From: an uncultured Robiginitomaculum sp.
GTDB lineage: Bacteria > Pseudomonadota > Alphaproteobacteria > Caulobacterales > Maricaulaceae
DNA length: 49,930 nucleotides
Direction of reading: 5' to 3'
Assembly: GCA_938015875.1 (NCBI GenBank)
Contig: CALLXE010000024.1
Span: 1-49,930 of the forward strand
Shown: in pieces, positions 33,701-42,918 of the stretch
Layout: every line of letters starts with the position of its first letter
How positions within the stretch are numbered: the first letter of the stretch is position 1
The notes under the pieces: model-generated
Databases searched by the model: none
What the model saw: the letters and a program-made list of their open reading frames with translations, nothing else
What the model was told of the DNA's origin: nothing
Made by a program: the position numbers and the translations under genes

Positions 33701-34653
33701 GAGATATTCCTTTTTCTGTCAGAGAATTTACCGAGCCATAATTTCACGGTCGGTCCGGCCTGCGCATTTGTTGCCGTGCGGGTCTCGTTCAAGGTCAGTC
33801 CGACATCCTGCATCCAGCCCGCGATTTCGCCGTCTGTAAAACCAAGGCGGCGATGGGCGTATTTTTCGCGAAACTCTTCGCGATCATGACTGTCAAAGTC
33901 GACAATCATCAATTGCCCGCCCGGCGTAAGCAGGCGCGCGGCCTCTAATATGGCGTCGCCCGGGCGATCCAAATAATGAAGCACCTGATGCACGGTGACA
34001 AAATCGGCAATGCCCGCGTCCAGCGGGGTTGCATGCAAATCGCCCTGACGGACGGTTAAATGGCGCAAGCGCTCGCCGGCCAGATTATGGCGGGCGACCC
34101 GCAGCATTTCAGGATTACTGTCAATTCCCGAGCCTCGCGCTGTGCGATCAGCAAAGATTTCGAGTATTCGCCCGGTTCCCGTGCCAAGGTCGACCATATA
34201 GTCAAACGGCCCCGGTCCGGCCAATGCGCGCATTTCCGTTTCTATATCGCCGCGGGGCAAGTATTCGGCCTGCGGGCGGTCATGATCATTGGCGACGCGG
34301 GCAAAGAAATCCTGCGCGGCTTGGGCGCGGGCATTGCGAACATCGTTCAGCCGGCGTGCGTCAGACGCAATGTCTTTGTCATCAGCCGGCAGCGCGCTCA
34401 GCGTGGTGGCGACCAGAGCGGTAATGGCTTCATTACCCCGGCGTAGACGGGAGAAGACCCAGCTGCCTTCTTTTAATCGTTCAATAATGCCGGCCGTCTC
34501 GAGCGTCTTAATATATTGCGTAACCCGCGGCTGTGACAGCGACAGGATTTGCGTCAACTCGCTGACAGTTAAATCTCCGCGTGAGAGCAGCACCAATATA
34601 CGCAGGCGTTCCGGATGTCCGAGGGCTTTTAAGGCTGTCGCTATATTTTCCAT
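33697..34653 (-). CDS. ArsR-family regulator fused to a SAM-dependent methyltransferase
   Basis: A 318-residue two-domain protein. Residues about 1-85 form an ArsR winged helix (LGHPERLRILVLL, LSQPRVTQYIKTLETAGII), and about 130-310 a class I methyltransferase (MVDLGTGTGRILE, then GSGIDSNPEMLRVA and MIVDFDSH). No metal-binding cysteine box is visible. In many alphaproteobacteria such fusions stand before metF; binding of SAM or SAH as the signal is the likely mode. I chose the ATG at 34653 because homology begins there; no ribosome site precedes it, and a TTG at 34674 is an alternative. An inverted repeat lies upstream. Confidence 0.85.
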   Translation of the reverse strand: MENIATALKALGHPERLRILVLLSRGDLTVSELTQILSLSQPRVTQYIKTLETAGIIERLKEGSWVFSRLRRGNEAITALVATTLSALPADDKDIASDARRLNDVRNARAQAAQDFFARVANDHDRPQAEYLPRGDIETEMRALAGPGPFDYMVDLGTGTGRILEIFADRTARGSGIDSNPEMLRVARHNLAGERLRHLTVRQGDLHATPLDAGIADFVTVHQVLHYLDRPGDAILEAARLLTPGGQLMIVDFDSHDREEFREKYAHRRLGFTDGEIAGWMQDVGLTLNETRTATNAQAGPTVKLWLGKFSDRKRNIS

Positions 34654-34687
34654 AAAGGGGGCATAGCAGGTCAATTTCCAAAAGTAT

Positions 34688-34711
34688 ATAAAGAAATTGT
34701 TATATCTTTAT
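34688..34711. promoter_or_regulatory. Likely operator of the ArsR-methyltransferase/metF operon
   Basis: Perfect inverted repeat ATAAAGA-N10-TCTTTAT, 35 bases before the regulator's ATG and 92 before the divergent VWA gene. AT-rich palindromes of this kind are bound by ArsR-type regulators of methionine genes in Proteobacteria (SahR/SamR group). The match to that motif is from memory and not checked. Confidence 0.5.
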
Positions 34712-34803
34712 TTATCTTGGCGCGCTGCCAATAACAGTGGCGGTCATAAACTTGCCTTAATCGACCGGCCATTCTGCGACATGTTAATCATGAGGAGGAT
34801 ATT

Positions 34804-36009
34804 ATGTCACGAATTTCAGCAATTTTCAAAGCTGCCCTTTGCACGGGCGTCGCATTTTGCGCCATAAACGCCCACGCCGGACCGCAGCCGCGCAGTGACC
34901 ATGATGTAAAAATGCGTCCTCATCCTATCCCGGCCCCCGTAGTCATACCGGCCAAACGCGATGCACATTACATTCAGGTCGCGCTTTTGCTCGATACCAG
35001 CAACTCTATGGACGGGCTGATTAATCAGGCGAAATCCCAGCTGTGGTCTTTAGTGAACGAATTGTCCGAGGCCCGCCGCGACGGGCATACGCCCCATGTA
35101 GAATTGGCGCTGTATGAATATGGCAATGATAATTTGTCCATATCGAGCGGGTATATTCGGCAGGTTTTGCCGCTGACCACGGATTTGGACAGCGTATCCG
35201 AGGCGCTGTTTGCGCTGAGCACGGATGGCGGCAGCGAACATGCCGGACAAGTCATTGATACGGCGCTGACCGAACTTGAATGGAGCAAATTTGATAATGA
35301 CCTAAAGCTGATTATTATTGCGGGTAACGAGCCCTTCACCCAGGGCCCTGTCAGCTATCGCACGGCCTGTGATCACGCGCGGCGCGGCGGCGTTGTTATT
35401 GACACGATCCATTGCGGTAATTCAGAGCAGGGCATACGCAGTAAATGGAAAGCCGGCGCAGAATGCAGCGGCGGCGTTTATATGACCATCGACCAAGACG
35501 CGAAATCCGTTCATATCGACAGCCCCTATGACGATGACATTTTGGATTTAAACAAACGCCTGAACTCGACCTATATGGGCTATGGCGCGCAGGGCCGCGA
35601 GAAAGCCGCCCGCCAAATCACCCAAGACAGCAATGCCGGCAGCTACTCCAAAGGCAGCGCGCTCAGCCGCGCCAAATCCAAATCTTCATCCCTTTATAAA
35701 AATGAAAGTTGGGACGTCGTTGACGCCTATGAAGTCGCGCCGGAGGCGATTATCACAATGGAGGCTGATAAACTGCCGGATGAAATGAAGGGCATGGACG
35801 CCGATGCCCGTCGCGATTTCATTGAGGGCAAAGCTGCTGAACGCGCGCAGATTCAATCACAGATCAAGGCGCTGGAGTCAAAACGTAAAGCTTATGTTTC
35901 TGATAAGCGTAAAGATATGGCCGCCACGCAAACTCTGGATAATGTCATGGTCAATGCCGTCAAACGCCAAGCCGCAGAGAAGGGGTACAGCTTTGAGGTA
36001 ACGCAGTAA
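34804..36009 (+). CDS. Secreted von Willebrand factor A (VWA) domain protein
   Basis: A 401-residue exported protein. A signal peptide of about 25 residues ends near NAHA-GP. The VWA domain covers about 55-235, with the metal-ion site D64-T-S66-N-S68 in LLLDTSNSM, and a later T and D in the expected region. The C-terminal part is helical and charged, with a coiled coil at about 335-380 (AERAQIQSQIKALESKRKAY). GAGGAG precedes the ATG. Divergent from the ArsR regulator; no partner ATPase such as MoxR is in the window. Function is unknown beyond protein or ligand binding. Confidence 0.8.
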   Translation: MSRISAIFKAALCTGVAFCAINAHAGPQPRSDHDVKMRPHPIPAPVVIPAKRDAHYIQVALLLDTSNSMDGLINQAKSQLWSLVNELSEARRDGHTPHVELALYEYGNDNLSISSGYIRQVLPLTTDLDSVSEALFALSTDGGSEHAGQVIDTALTELEWSKFDNDLKLIIIAGNEPFTQGPVSYRTACDHARRGGVVIDTIHCGNSEQGIRSKWKAGAECSGGVYMTIDQDAKSVHIDSPYDDDILDLNKRLNSTYMGYGAQGREKAARQITQDSNAGSYSKGSALSRAKSKSSSLYKNESWDVVDAYEVAPEAIITMEADKLPDEMKGMDADARRDFIEGKAAERAQIQSQIKALESKRKAYVSDKRKDMAATQTLDNVMVNAVKRQAAEKGYSFEVTQ

Positions 36010-36040
36010 TCAGAGTAGTCTGAACGATTAAAGCAAAAGA

Positions 36041-36068
36041 AAAGCCCCGGGTTTCGCCGGGGCTTTTT
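36041..36068. terminator. Intrinsic terminator between VWA and autotransporter genes
   Basis: A 10-bp stem, AAAGCCCCGG with CCGGGGCTTT, loop GTTTCG, then TTTT. The mirrored A-run lets it work for both convergent genes. Confidence 0.88.
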
Positions 36069-36088
36069 TATACTCAAACGCGCCGTTG

Positions 36089-39000
36089 TTAAAACAACAG
36101 GCGCAAAACAAGGCGTGCAATATGGCGGTTATAGCCATCGCGAATATCTGCGTCATAATCAAAGCCGAAGCTTGAATACTGACTGCCGGCGGCAATGCTG
36201 AAGCCAAAAATCGCGCCCGTGCTCGGGAATTCCTGCCCGGCCAAAGTAATGGTTTCATTGGTATTGAAATAAGTCGCCCGCGTTAAAATACCGGCCCCTT
36301 CAAACTCATTGACAGCGCCAAAGCGAACGGACGGGCTCCACCAAATGCGTTCATCGCCGAATTTTGCACCGAAATTAACCAGCGCGGTCGCGGAGCCAAT
36401 CTCAGATGTGCGCTCATCGACCAAGAACCGGATCGCGTCCGAACCCTCTTCGGTATAGGCTTCCTCCGTTAGGGATAAATAACTGACACTTGCGGTCGGG
36501 CGCATGAAATAGCGTTTACCGAACTTAAAGTCATAGCCGGCCGTAATTGCAGCGTTCAAATGGGTTGCGCCCCAATTGGCTTCGGTGACGCCGCTGAAAC
36601 TGCCGATTTCAACATCCCGGGCGCTCTCAATATCATTGTAACCGCCGCCGGCGTAGAAATCGACGCCGAGATTTCCAAGCTCATAGCCTGCGTAAACACC
36701 GGTCTGGAAAGATTGAACCGCGAGCGGGTCATCAAGACCGACAACGTCTTCAACTTCGGTGGCGGCAAAGCCGACATTTACGCCGACCGTGTGGAATGGG
36801 CCGAATGTCGTGTCAAAACCGCCCGTAAAGCCAAAGCCATATCCGCGATAGGCTTCGGACATGCCGGCCAATTCACGATCCGCAAAATAGGCAAATTCTT
36901 CAATCCATGCGCCGCCGGGGCGCTCTTTGGAGATGCGGGCATTTTTCAAATGGGTTGAGACCGCGCCGGTCGCGCCGTCCGTATTGGAATGCACAAAGCG
37001 CGCAACCGCTGCGCCAAATTCCGGCAGAAGTTGGTTGTAAGCCGCGTTAAACGTTGTTTCGTCCGTGATGGAAGCAAAGGCTGCGCCAAGGTCATTATCC
37101 GTCGTTATTGCCGCGAAGGTCGGGGCAAACGCAGCGGCTTGGGGCGTATCAAGGCCTAGCTCACTCGTGCTTTTAACGGCAAAGGTTGCAACCAATTGCG
37201 TGTTGTCTGCGTCAGCACGGTCTATATCTACATTATAGAGGAAAGGTGCATTGCCGGCCTGTAGCGTTGAAATATCGCCGTTTATTGTCAATGTACCCGC
37301 ATCAATGAGAACGAACGGGTCGTCCAGTTGGTCGCCTGAGATAACATTTGCCAATAAAGGCGTTATCGTTGCGCCGTCTTCAAACGTAACGGTGCCAGAC
37401 GTTAAGAGGGTTGAAGCTGCGCCGGCATCGCCGTCAATAAAAGGTGAGTAAGTTGAGGTTTCGGAAAATGTTGCGCTTGTTGCACTTAAAGTTTCAGCCG
37501 AGTTGAAGGCTAAGCTACCCGCAACGTTTAATGTCAAAAGACCGTCACTGTCATCAAAAGCACCGCCGACGAAAGCATTCTCGGCCACAGTAAGAGTATC
37601 CGCGCCACCGCCAAAGCTGACATTGCCGATAACCGAGCCGTCATTGACAGTAAATGTATCATCACCCGAACCCAGCAAGACGTCGCCTGAAATACGCGGC
37701 GTGGCCGGGGTTGCACCGTCGGCCAGGTCGGTTCGAACAGACTGGGTTAACGTAATGCCTGTGCTGTTTGCGCTGACATCGACGGCAACCAAAGTGAAAT
37801 CAGTCTCTTGCGCCCGCAGCGGATCCGAATTTGTTCCGGAAGCCTGAATGATCCCTTGGTTGTTAATTGTAGCCAAGGTTCCGGACGCATCGACCAGCGC
37901 GTAAGCTTGGCCTGTTCGTCCGGTTACGGCGGCTGTAATTCCATTCAAATTATTCACAGTCGGCACTATTGCGTTCGCGTCGATCAAAATCCCGTTTGCG
38001 CGTTGCGGGTTCGGGTCAAGGACAGCGTCCGCGTCGGCATAAGCAAGGCCGATGGCTTCTGTTGTATTTGCGCCGATAACGCCCGCATTGCGCAATGTCG
38101 AAATGTCAGCGCCCGCGCCAATGTCCAAGGCGGTGGATATTGCCAAATCGCCCGCCGCATTATCTGCTGCGTCCGCATCGTCAGGATCAGGAACCGGAGA
38201 CCGGTATGTTTGCGACGTGATTGTGCTGAGATTGTTAAACCCGTCGGTTAGGGTTGCGTCGGCAATGCGCATGGCCGTTGCGTCTCTGTCATCCAAAACG
38301 CTTGAGGCAGAAATTGCGGCTTCGTTGACCAGGCTGAATTGAAGTTCGCTGTTAAAATTATCGTCTGTTGCATCCGTAATGTCCGAAACGCGACCGATTA
38401 TAATTTGCGTACCATCCCCCGCAATCAGGACGGCTGCTGCGGTTCCGACTTGGGCAATCGACGTTGCGCCTGAAACGACAGACGTCACGACGCCGTCAGC
38501 ATCGGTTGTTTCAGTGCGCTGGGCAGCAAGGTAAACCCCGCCGTCGACATTGCCGGAAATATTGACAGCGCTGCCGGCTTCCAATGTGTCTTCGTCGTCA
38601 TACAGATCCCGTACGAAGACGTTTTGACGTGTCGGCAGGCCCGCAGAGGCGACATTCCGATTTCCGGTATTTCGAATTGTGCCTGAAACTGTCAGGCGGT
38701 CAGAGACGTCGCCTGAGACGTTTAAAGCTTCCGCGTCTTCGCCGACTGACGTGATTGCACCGCCAATCAGGACATTTCCTGTTACGGGGCTACGCAGATC
38801 AATGCCGCGAACATTATCCCCTGTGATCGCAATGCCGCCGCCCAGTGACACATTGCCGATAATTCCGGCCGATTGCAGAACGCGGATACCCGCAGAGTCG
38901 TTACCTTCAATTCGCATAGTGTTCGCGACTGTAACGGGTCCGGTGAAAGTATCAGCGCCGGAGATTAAAATACCTGTACGGCCGGAGCCTTCTGCGAAGG

Positions 39001-39415
39001 GCCCGTCAATAACGCGATCCTCATCTGTGTCTGTCGGCGCGTAAGTCTCGTCCACGGTAATATTGCCGGTGACAGACAGGCTGCCCGTCAGGGCGCCTGC
39101 GCTCGTGTCGACCAAAATGCCGGTGGCATCGTCAACATCGGTAATCGTAATCGGTCCGCCGCTGATAAGGGCATTGTCCGAATTCAGCGTCAGGGCAGGG
39201 CCTGCGCCGGTCAGGATAAAGCTTGATGCATTTGTTGTTGTGACATCAGCCGCTGCGCCGCCGGTTCCTGCGGTGGCAGTTTCGACGCCCGTCGTGCGCG
39301 CGTCTGCGATCTCAACGGCTTGGGCGAAAGCGGATACGCTCAGGGCTGTCATGACGACGGGCATTGCGCCTGTCAGAAGAAGGCGGCGCTTTAGCGAAGG
39401 TGATACGTGCATCAT
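36089..39415 (-). CDS. Autotransporter (type Va) surface protein
   Basis: A 1108-residue protein with the three parts of a classical autotransporter. A signal peptide starts at the ATG at 39415 (SLKRRLLLTGAMPVVMTALS, cleaved near AFA-QA). The passenger, up to about residue 815, is acidic and rich in G, D, N, T and V, with short beta-helix-like repeats such as GNVSFGGGADTLTV. The beta-domain, about 818-1108, has the alternating aromatic pattern and ends RLVLRLLF with terminal phenylalanine. An upstream start at 39490 has no ribosome site. No protease or lipase motif is visible, so adhesion is a guess. Confidence 0.88.
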   Translation of the reverse strand: MMHVSPSLKRRLLLTGAMPVVMTALSVSAFAQAVEIADARTTGVETATAGTGGAAADVTTTNASSFILTGAGPALTLNSDNALISGGPITITDVDDATGILVDTSAGALTGSLSVTGNITVDETYAPTDTDEDRVIDGPFAEGSGRTGILISGADTFTGPVTVANTMRIEGNDSAGIRVLQSAGIIGNVSLGGGIAITGDNVRGIDLRSPVTGNVLIGGAITSVGEDAEALNVSGDVSDRLTVSGTIRNTGNRNVASAGLPTRQNVFVRDLYDDEDTLEAGSAVNISGNVDGGVYLAAQRTETTDADGVVTSVVSGATSIAQVGTAAAVLIAGDGTQIIIGRVSDITDATDDNFNSELQFSLVNEAAISASSVLDDRDATAMRIADATLTDGFNNLSTITSQTYRSPVPDPDDADAADNAAGDLAISTALDIGAGADISTLRNAGVIGANTTEAIGLAYADADAVLDPNPQRANGILIDANAIVPTVNNLNGITAAVTGRTGQAYALVDASGTLATINNQGIIQASGTNSDPLRAQETDFTLVAVDVSANSTGITLTQSVRTDLADGATPATPRISGDVLLGSGDDTFTVNDGSVIGNVSFGGGADTLTVAENAFVGGAFDDSDGLLTLNVAGSLAFNSAETLSATSATFSETSTYSPFIDGDAGAASTLLTSGTVTFEDGATITPLLANVISGDQLDDPFVLIDAGTLTINGDISTLQAGNAPFLYNVDIDRADADNTQLVATFAVKSTSELGLDTPQAAAFAPTFAAITTDNDLGAAFASITDETTFNAAYNQLLPEFGAAVARFVHSNTDGATGAVSTHLKNARISKERPGGAWIEEFAYFADRELAGMSEAYRGYGFGFTGGFDTTFGPFHTVGVNVGFAATEVEDVVGLDDPLAVQSFQTGVYAGYELGNLGVDFYAGGGYNDIESARDVEIGSFSGVTEANWGATHLNAAITAGYDFKFGKRYFMRPTASVSYLSLTEEAYTEEGSDAIRFLVDERTSEIGSATALVNFGAKFGDERIWWSPSVRFGAVNEFEGAGILTRATYFNTNETITLAGQEFPSTGAIFGFSIAAGSQYSSFGFDYDADIRDGYNRHIARLVLRLLF

Positions 39416-39543
39416 GTGATGTTCCAAGTTTTTTGCGGCCCGCAAGCGCGCCGTGTATGAATCAATCTCTTGTAACGGGAAATGCCGCAATCGCCAATGA
39501 AAGATTGGTTACAATTGCAGCCGGGCGGCCCGCCGCGTCGGGC

Positions 39544-41106
39544 TTAACGGATAACCAATCCCGGAAAAGCGGCCACAAGGCCGATGACCAGAATTTGAAT
39601 GCCGATAAACGGCAATACGCCCTTGTAAATATGGCTTGTTTTAACGGCCGGCGGGGCTACCCCGCGCAGGTAAAACAGAGCAAAACCAAAGGGCGGGGTT
39701 AAAAAGCTTGTTTGCAGGTTCAGCGCCATCAATATGCCCAGCCAAATCGGGTCCATCCCCATGGCGAGCAGCACCGGTGCAACCAGAGGCACGACAACAA
39801 AGGTAATCTCGATAAAATCAAGAAAGAAGCCCAGCAGGAACATAATCACCATGACCAGGGTCAGCGCACCCCATTTTCCGCCGGGCGCGCTTTGCAGGGC
39901 ATGGGCCACCATTTCGTCACCGCCAAACCCCCGAAAAACAAGGCTGAACACGGTCGCGCCGATCAGAATCATGAATACCATAGACGTTATGTGCATGGTA
40001 GAGCGCGAAACATCCGCCAGATGCTGCGTTGCGAAGAGCCGTATTAAGGCAAGGCCCGAGCCGGCAAAGACAAACGTCGCCCCCATCAGGGCAATCGCTG
40101 TGACGGTAATTTCCCGTCCGCTCCACCCGTCTTGGGACAGGCGAATATCGACCGGAGACAGGTCTGCCGCGACCAGCAGCACAAAGCCAAAAGCGGCGAG
40201 ACAGGCCCCGACGCGAACGGCTTTGCGGTCAGGGTTAAGCTTATAAGCGGCCAGCAAAACAGCGCCCAACGCGCCCAGGGCTGCGCCCCGCGTCGGCGTC
40301 GCATAACCGGACAGGATAGAGCCCAACACAGCGATAATCAGGATGATCGGCGGCAACATAGCAAAAGCGATGCGGCGGATAAATGTCCACGCCGTAACGC
40401 CTTCAGGCCATCCGGCCGCCGGGGCTGCGGCGGGGCGAAACCATCCGACGAGGAAAATATAGACAGCGTAAAGCCCGACGAGCATCAGGCCCGGCACAAT
40501 GGCACCGGCAAATAAATCCCCGACAGAGATAACGCCGCCGCCCTCGAGACCAAAACTGCGCTGCGCTTCTTGGTAGGCATTGCTCATCTGGTCGCCGAGG
40601 ATAACCAAAACGATGGACGGCGGGATAATCTGCCCCAGCGTCCCTGAGGCCGCGATAGAGCCGGAGGCCAAGGCCGGACTATAGCCGCGCGACAGCATGG
40701 TCGGCAGGGACAAAAGCCCCATAGTGACAACCGTCGCCCCGACAATACCCGTAGACGCGGCCAAAAGCGCGCCGACAAAAACGACCGATACGCCGAGGCC
40801 GCCGCGCATCGGGCCGAAAAGCTCTCCCATGGCGTCAAGCAAGTCTTCAGCGAGGCGGGAGCGTTCCAGCATCACGCCCATGAAAACAAACAGAGGGACG
40901 GCGATTAATATTTCCCGCGTGATGATCGGATAGATACGGCCGGGCAGGTTAATCAAAATGCTTGTGTCGAACGCGCCGGTGGCAACGCCTAATCCGGCAA
41001 ATGCCAGCGCGACGCCGGCGAGGGCGAAGGCCACCCGCACGCCGCACATCAAGACGCCGCAAACGCAGGCGAACATCAGCAGCGCCAATATTTCCGACAA
41101 GCCCAT
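39544..41106 (-). CDS. TRAP transporter large membrane subunit (DctM type)
   Basis: A 520-residue permease of the DctM family, longer than the usual about 430 residues because of an added membrane region in the middle (about 260-350). Typical segments are VPLFVFMGVMLERS, SGTLGQIIPPSIVLVILGD, and LLGFFLDFIEITFVVVPLVAPVL. It moves organic anions with Na+, using the small subunit and the binding protein encoded just upstream. Its first base overlaps the last base of the small-subunit gene. Substrate is set by the TakP-like protein. Confidence 0.92.
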   Translation of the reverse strand: MGLSEILALLMFACVCGVLMCGVRVAFALAGVALAFAGLGVATGAFDTSILINLPGRIYPIITREILIAVPLFVFMGVMLERSRLAEDLLDAMGELFGPMRGGLGVSVVFVGALLAASTGIVGATVVTMGLLSLPTMLSRGYSPALASGSIAASGTLGQIIPPSIVLVILGDQMSNAYQEAQRSFGLEGGGVISVGDLFAGAIVPGLMLVGLYAVYIFLVGWFRPAAAPAAGWPEGVTAWTFIRRIAFAMLPPIILIIAVLGSILSGYATPTRGAALGALGAVLLAAYKLNPDRKAVRVGACLAAFGFVLLVAADLSPVDIRLSQDGWSGREITVTAIALMGATFVFAGSGLALIRLFATQHLADVSRSTMHITSMVFMILIGATVFSLVFRGFGGDEMVAHALQSAPGGKWGALTLVMVIMFLLGFFLDFIEITFVVVPLVAPVLLAMGMDPIWLGILMALNLQTSFLTPPFGFALFYLRGVAPPAVKTSHIYKGVLPFIGIQILVIGLVAAFPGLVIR

Positions 41107-41771
41107 TACGCGCCGTCTTTCGGGGGATGGCCGAACAAGGGGCCAATGTCGCCGGGGCGCGCGGGCTGATCTTGCCCTATGAGTTGCAAAGCTGCGCGGC
41201 CGGCAATTGCGAAAGCTTGAAGCAGGACAGTTATGGCAAACACAGGCAGCAGCGATTTTAAAAGAAAGACGCCGCGGATTCCGTCGGCATCGCCGGAGCC
41301 TTCAAAAGTGCGCCAACTGCCGGCAACGAAATTTTGCGAAACCCAAATGAGAAGAATACAGACCGGAGTAATCAATGCGTAAAAAGACAGAATTTCCACG
41401 CGGGCTTTTTTAAGTTTTGAAAACCGGCTGTAGAAAATATCGACCCGTACATGTTCCCCCGCAAGCAGGGTCACGGCCGAGCCGAGCATGATAACACTTG
41501 CGTGCAGATAGACGGGAAGTTCATTGAGTTTCGTAAATGACAGACCGAATATCGACAGGGCAATAATGGACGCGACGGTCGCCATAATCAGGATAATTAA
41601 AGCCCATTTTACGACCTCTCCAATCCGCCAATTAATCCCGTCGATAATCGCGATAAGATCAAAACATAAGCGATTGATAAATTTAAACTTTGGCGCAAAT
41701 AATATCAGCGCAGGAAGGATAAGAAACGGAAGGGATGCCCAGCCCAATGATTGCCAAAACCCCAAATGCAT
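41106..41771 (-). CDS. TRAP transporter small membrane subunit (DctQ type)
   Basis: A 221-residue membrane protein with four expected spans, typical for DctQ subunits (RIGEVVKWALIILIMATVASI, ASVIMLGSAVTLLAGEHVRVDIFYSRF). It is larger than the usual about 170 residues because of N- and C-terminal extensions. It forms the stator with the large subunit. One base lies between its start and the stop of the binding-protein gene, and it overlaps the large-subunit gene by one base, so the three are one operon. Confidence 0.9.
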   Translation of the reverse strand: MHLGFWQSLGWASLPFLILPALILFAPKFKFINRLCFDLIAIIDGINWRIGEVVKWALIILIMATVASIIALSIFGLSFTKLNELPVYLHASVIMLGSAVTLLAGEHVRVDIFYSRFSKLKKARVEILSFYALITPVCILLIWVSQNFVAGSWRTFEGSGDADGIRGVFLLKSLLPVFAITVLLQAFAIAGRAALQLIGQDQPARPGDIGPLFGHPPKDGA

Positions 41772-41772
41772 T

Positions 41773-42918
41773 TTAATCGCCCAGAGCCAGTCGGCGCGCC
41801 TGAATATAGCGGCCGTCGCTCATATCGGTCCAGTCGCGATAGGTCAGAAGTGCGCGCTCGAAACTTTCAAAAACCTTGCGGGTTTGAGCGTCGGAATTCC
41901 CGGCGTCGCGCACAACTTCTATGGATGTTTTTCCGATTGCAGTCATTACCTCTTCGGAGAAAAAACGCGGAGAAATGCCGTGTTCATTTTTTAAAACCTG
42001 CAAGGCTTTCCCGTTCTCGTGGGTGTACTCTCCGACAGAAGCATCATTGGCCGTTCGGCACGCCGCGCGCACCATGGCTTGATCGGATGGGCTGAGGCTT
42101 TCCCATACGCCTAAATTAATGCCGACGGCCAAGGCGGGGCCGGCTTCATGAAAGCCGGGGGCATAATAATACGGCGCTTCGCGGTAAAGGCCGAAAGCCA
42201 AATCATTCCATGGGCCGACCCATTCTGTGGCATCTATGGCGCCGGATTGGAGGGCCTGATAAATCTCGCCGCCGGGCAGAGCCAGAGCCGCGCCGCCGAG
42301 CCGGCGGATAACCTCGCCGCCCAGACCCGGAATACGCATTTTAAGCCCCTTAAGGTCTTCAGTCGTATTGATTTGTTTTTTGAACCACCCGCCCATTTGG
42401 TGTCCGGTATTGCCGGCCTGAAAAGCGATAATATTAAACTGTTTGGACAAATCTTCCCACAGGGCTTGCCCGCCGCCGTAATCCATCCACCCCATAATTT
42501 CGGCCACGGTCATGCCCATGGGAACGGATGTAAAAAACGTGAACGCTTTGGATTTGCCCTGCCAATAATATTCCGCCGCGTGATACATATCCGCCCCGCC
42601 GGTCGACACTGCGTCAAAGCATTCCAACCCGCCAACCAGTTCGCCGGCGGCAAATACTTTGACGTCTAATCGTCCGCCGGACATAGCGCGCAGGGCATCG
42701 GCAAACCGGTTAGGCATAATGCCAAGGCCGGGAAAATCCTTTGGCCAAGATGTGGCCATGCGAAATTGGCGGCGGTTTTGCGAAATGTAGGGCGCGCCCA
42801 TATCGGATTTTCCGGGCGCGGTTTGGGCCGCTTGTTTTTTATCCTTACCCAGCGCCGTCAGGGTCGCTGTTCCGGCGGCTACGGCGGCGGCGGCGCTTAT
42901 GAGCTCGCGGCGCTTCAC
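41773..42918 (-). CDS. TRAP transporter substrate-binding protein, TakP-like
   Basis: A 381-residue periplasmic binding protein of the DctP superfamily. MKRRELISAAAAVAAG at the start looks like a Tat-type or Sec signal peptide. The segments FPGLGIMPNRFADALRAMSG, AAGELVGGLECFDAVSTG, GWFKKQINTTEDLKGLKMRI and LPGGEIYQALQSGAIDATEWV follow Rhodobacter TakP, a dimeric protein that binds 2-oxoacids such as pyruvate. A 2-oxoacid substrate is therefore likely but not proven. Its ATG overlaps the stop of the transferase gene before it by four bases. Confidence 0.88.
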   Translation of the reverse strand: MKRRELISAAAAVAAGTATLTALGKDKKQAAQTAPGKSDMGAPYISQNRRQFRMATSWPKDFPGLGIMPNRFADALRAMSGGRLDVKVFAAGELVGGLECFDAVSTGGADMYHAAEYYWQGKSKAFTFFTSVPMGMTVAEIMGWMDYGGGQALWEDLSKQFNIIAFQAGNTGHQMGGWFKKQINTTEDLKGLKMRIPGLGGEVIRRLGGAALALPGGEIYQALQSGAIDATEWVGPWNDLAFGLYREAPYYYAPGFHEAGPALAVGINLGVWESLSPSDQAMVRAACRTANDASVGEYTHENGKALQVLKNEHGISPRFFSEEVMTAIGKTSIEVVRDAGNSDAQTRKVFESFERALLTYRDWTDMSDGRYIQARRLALGD

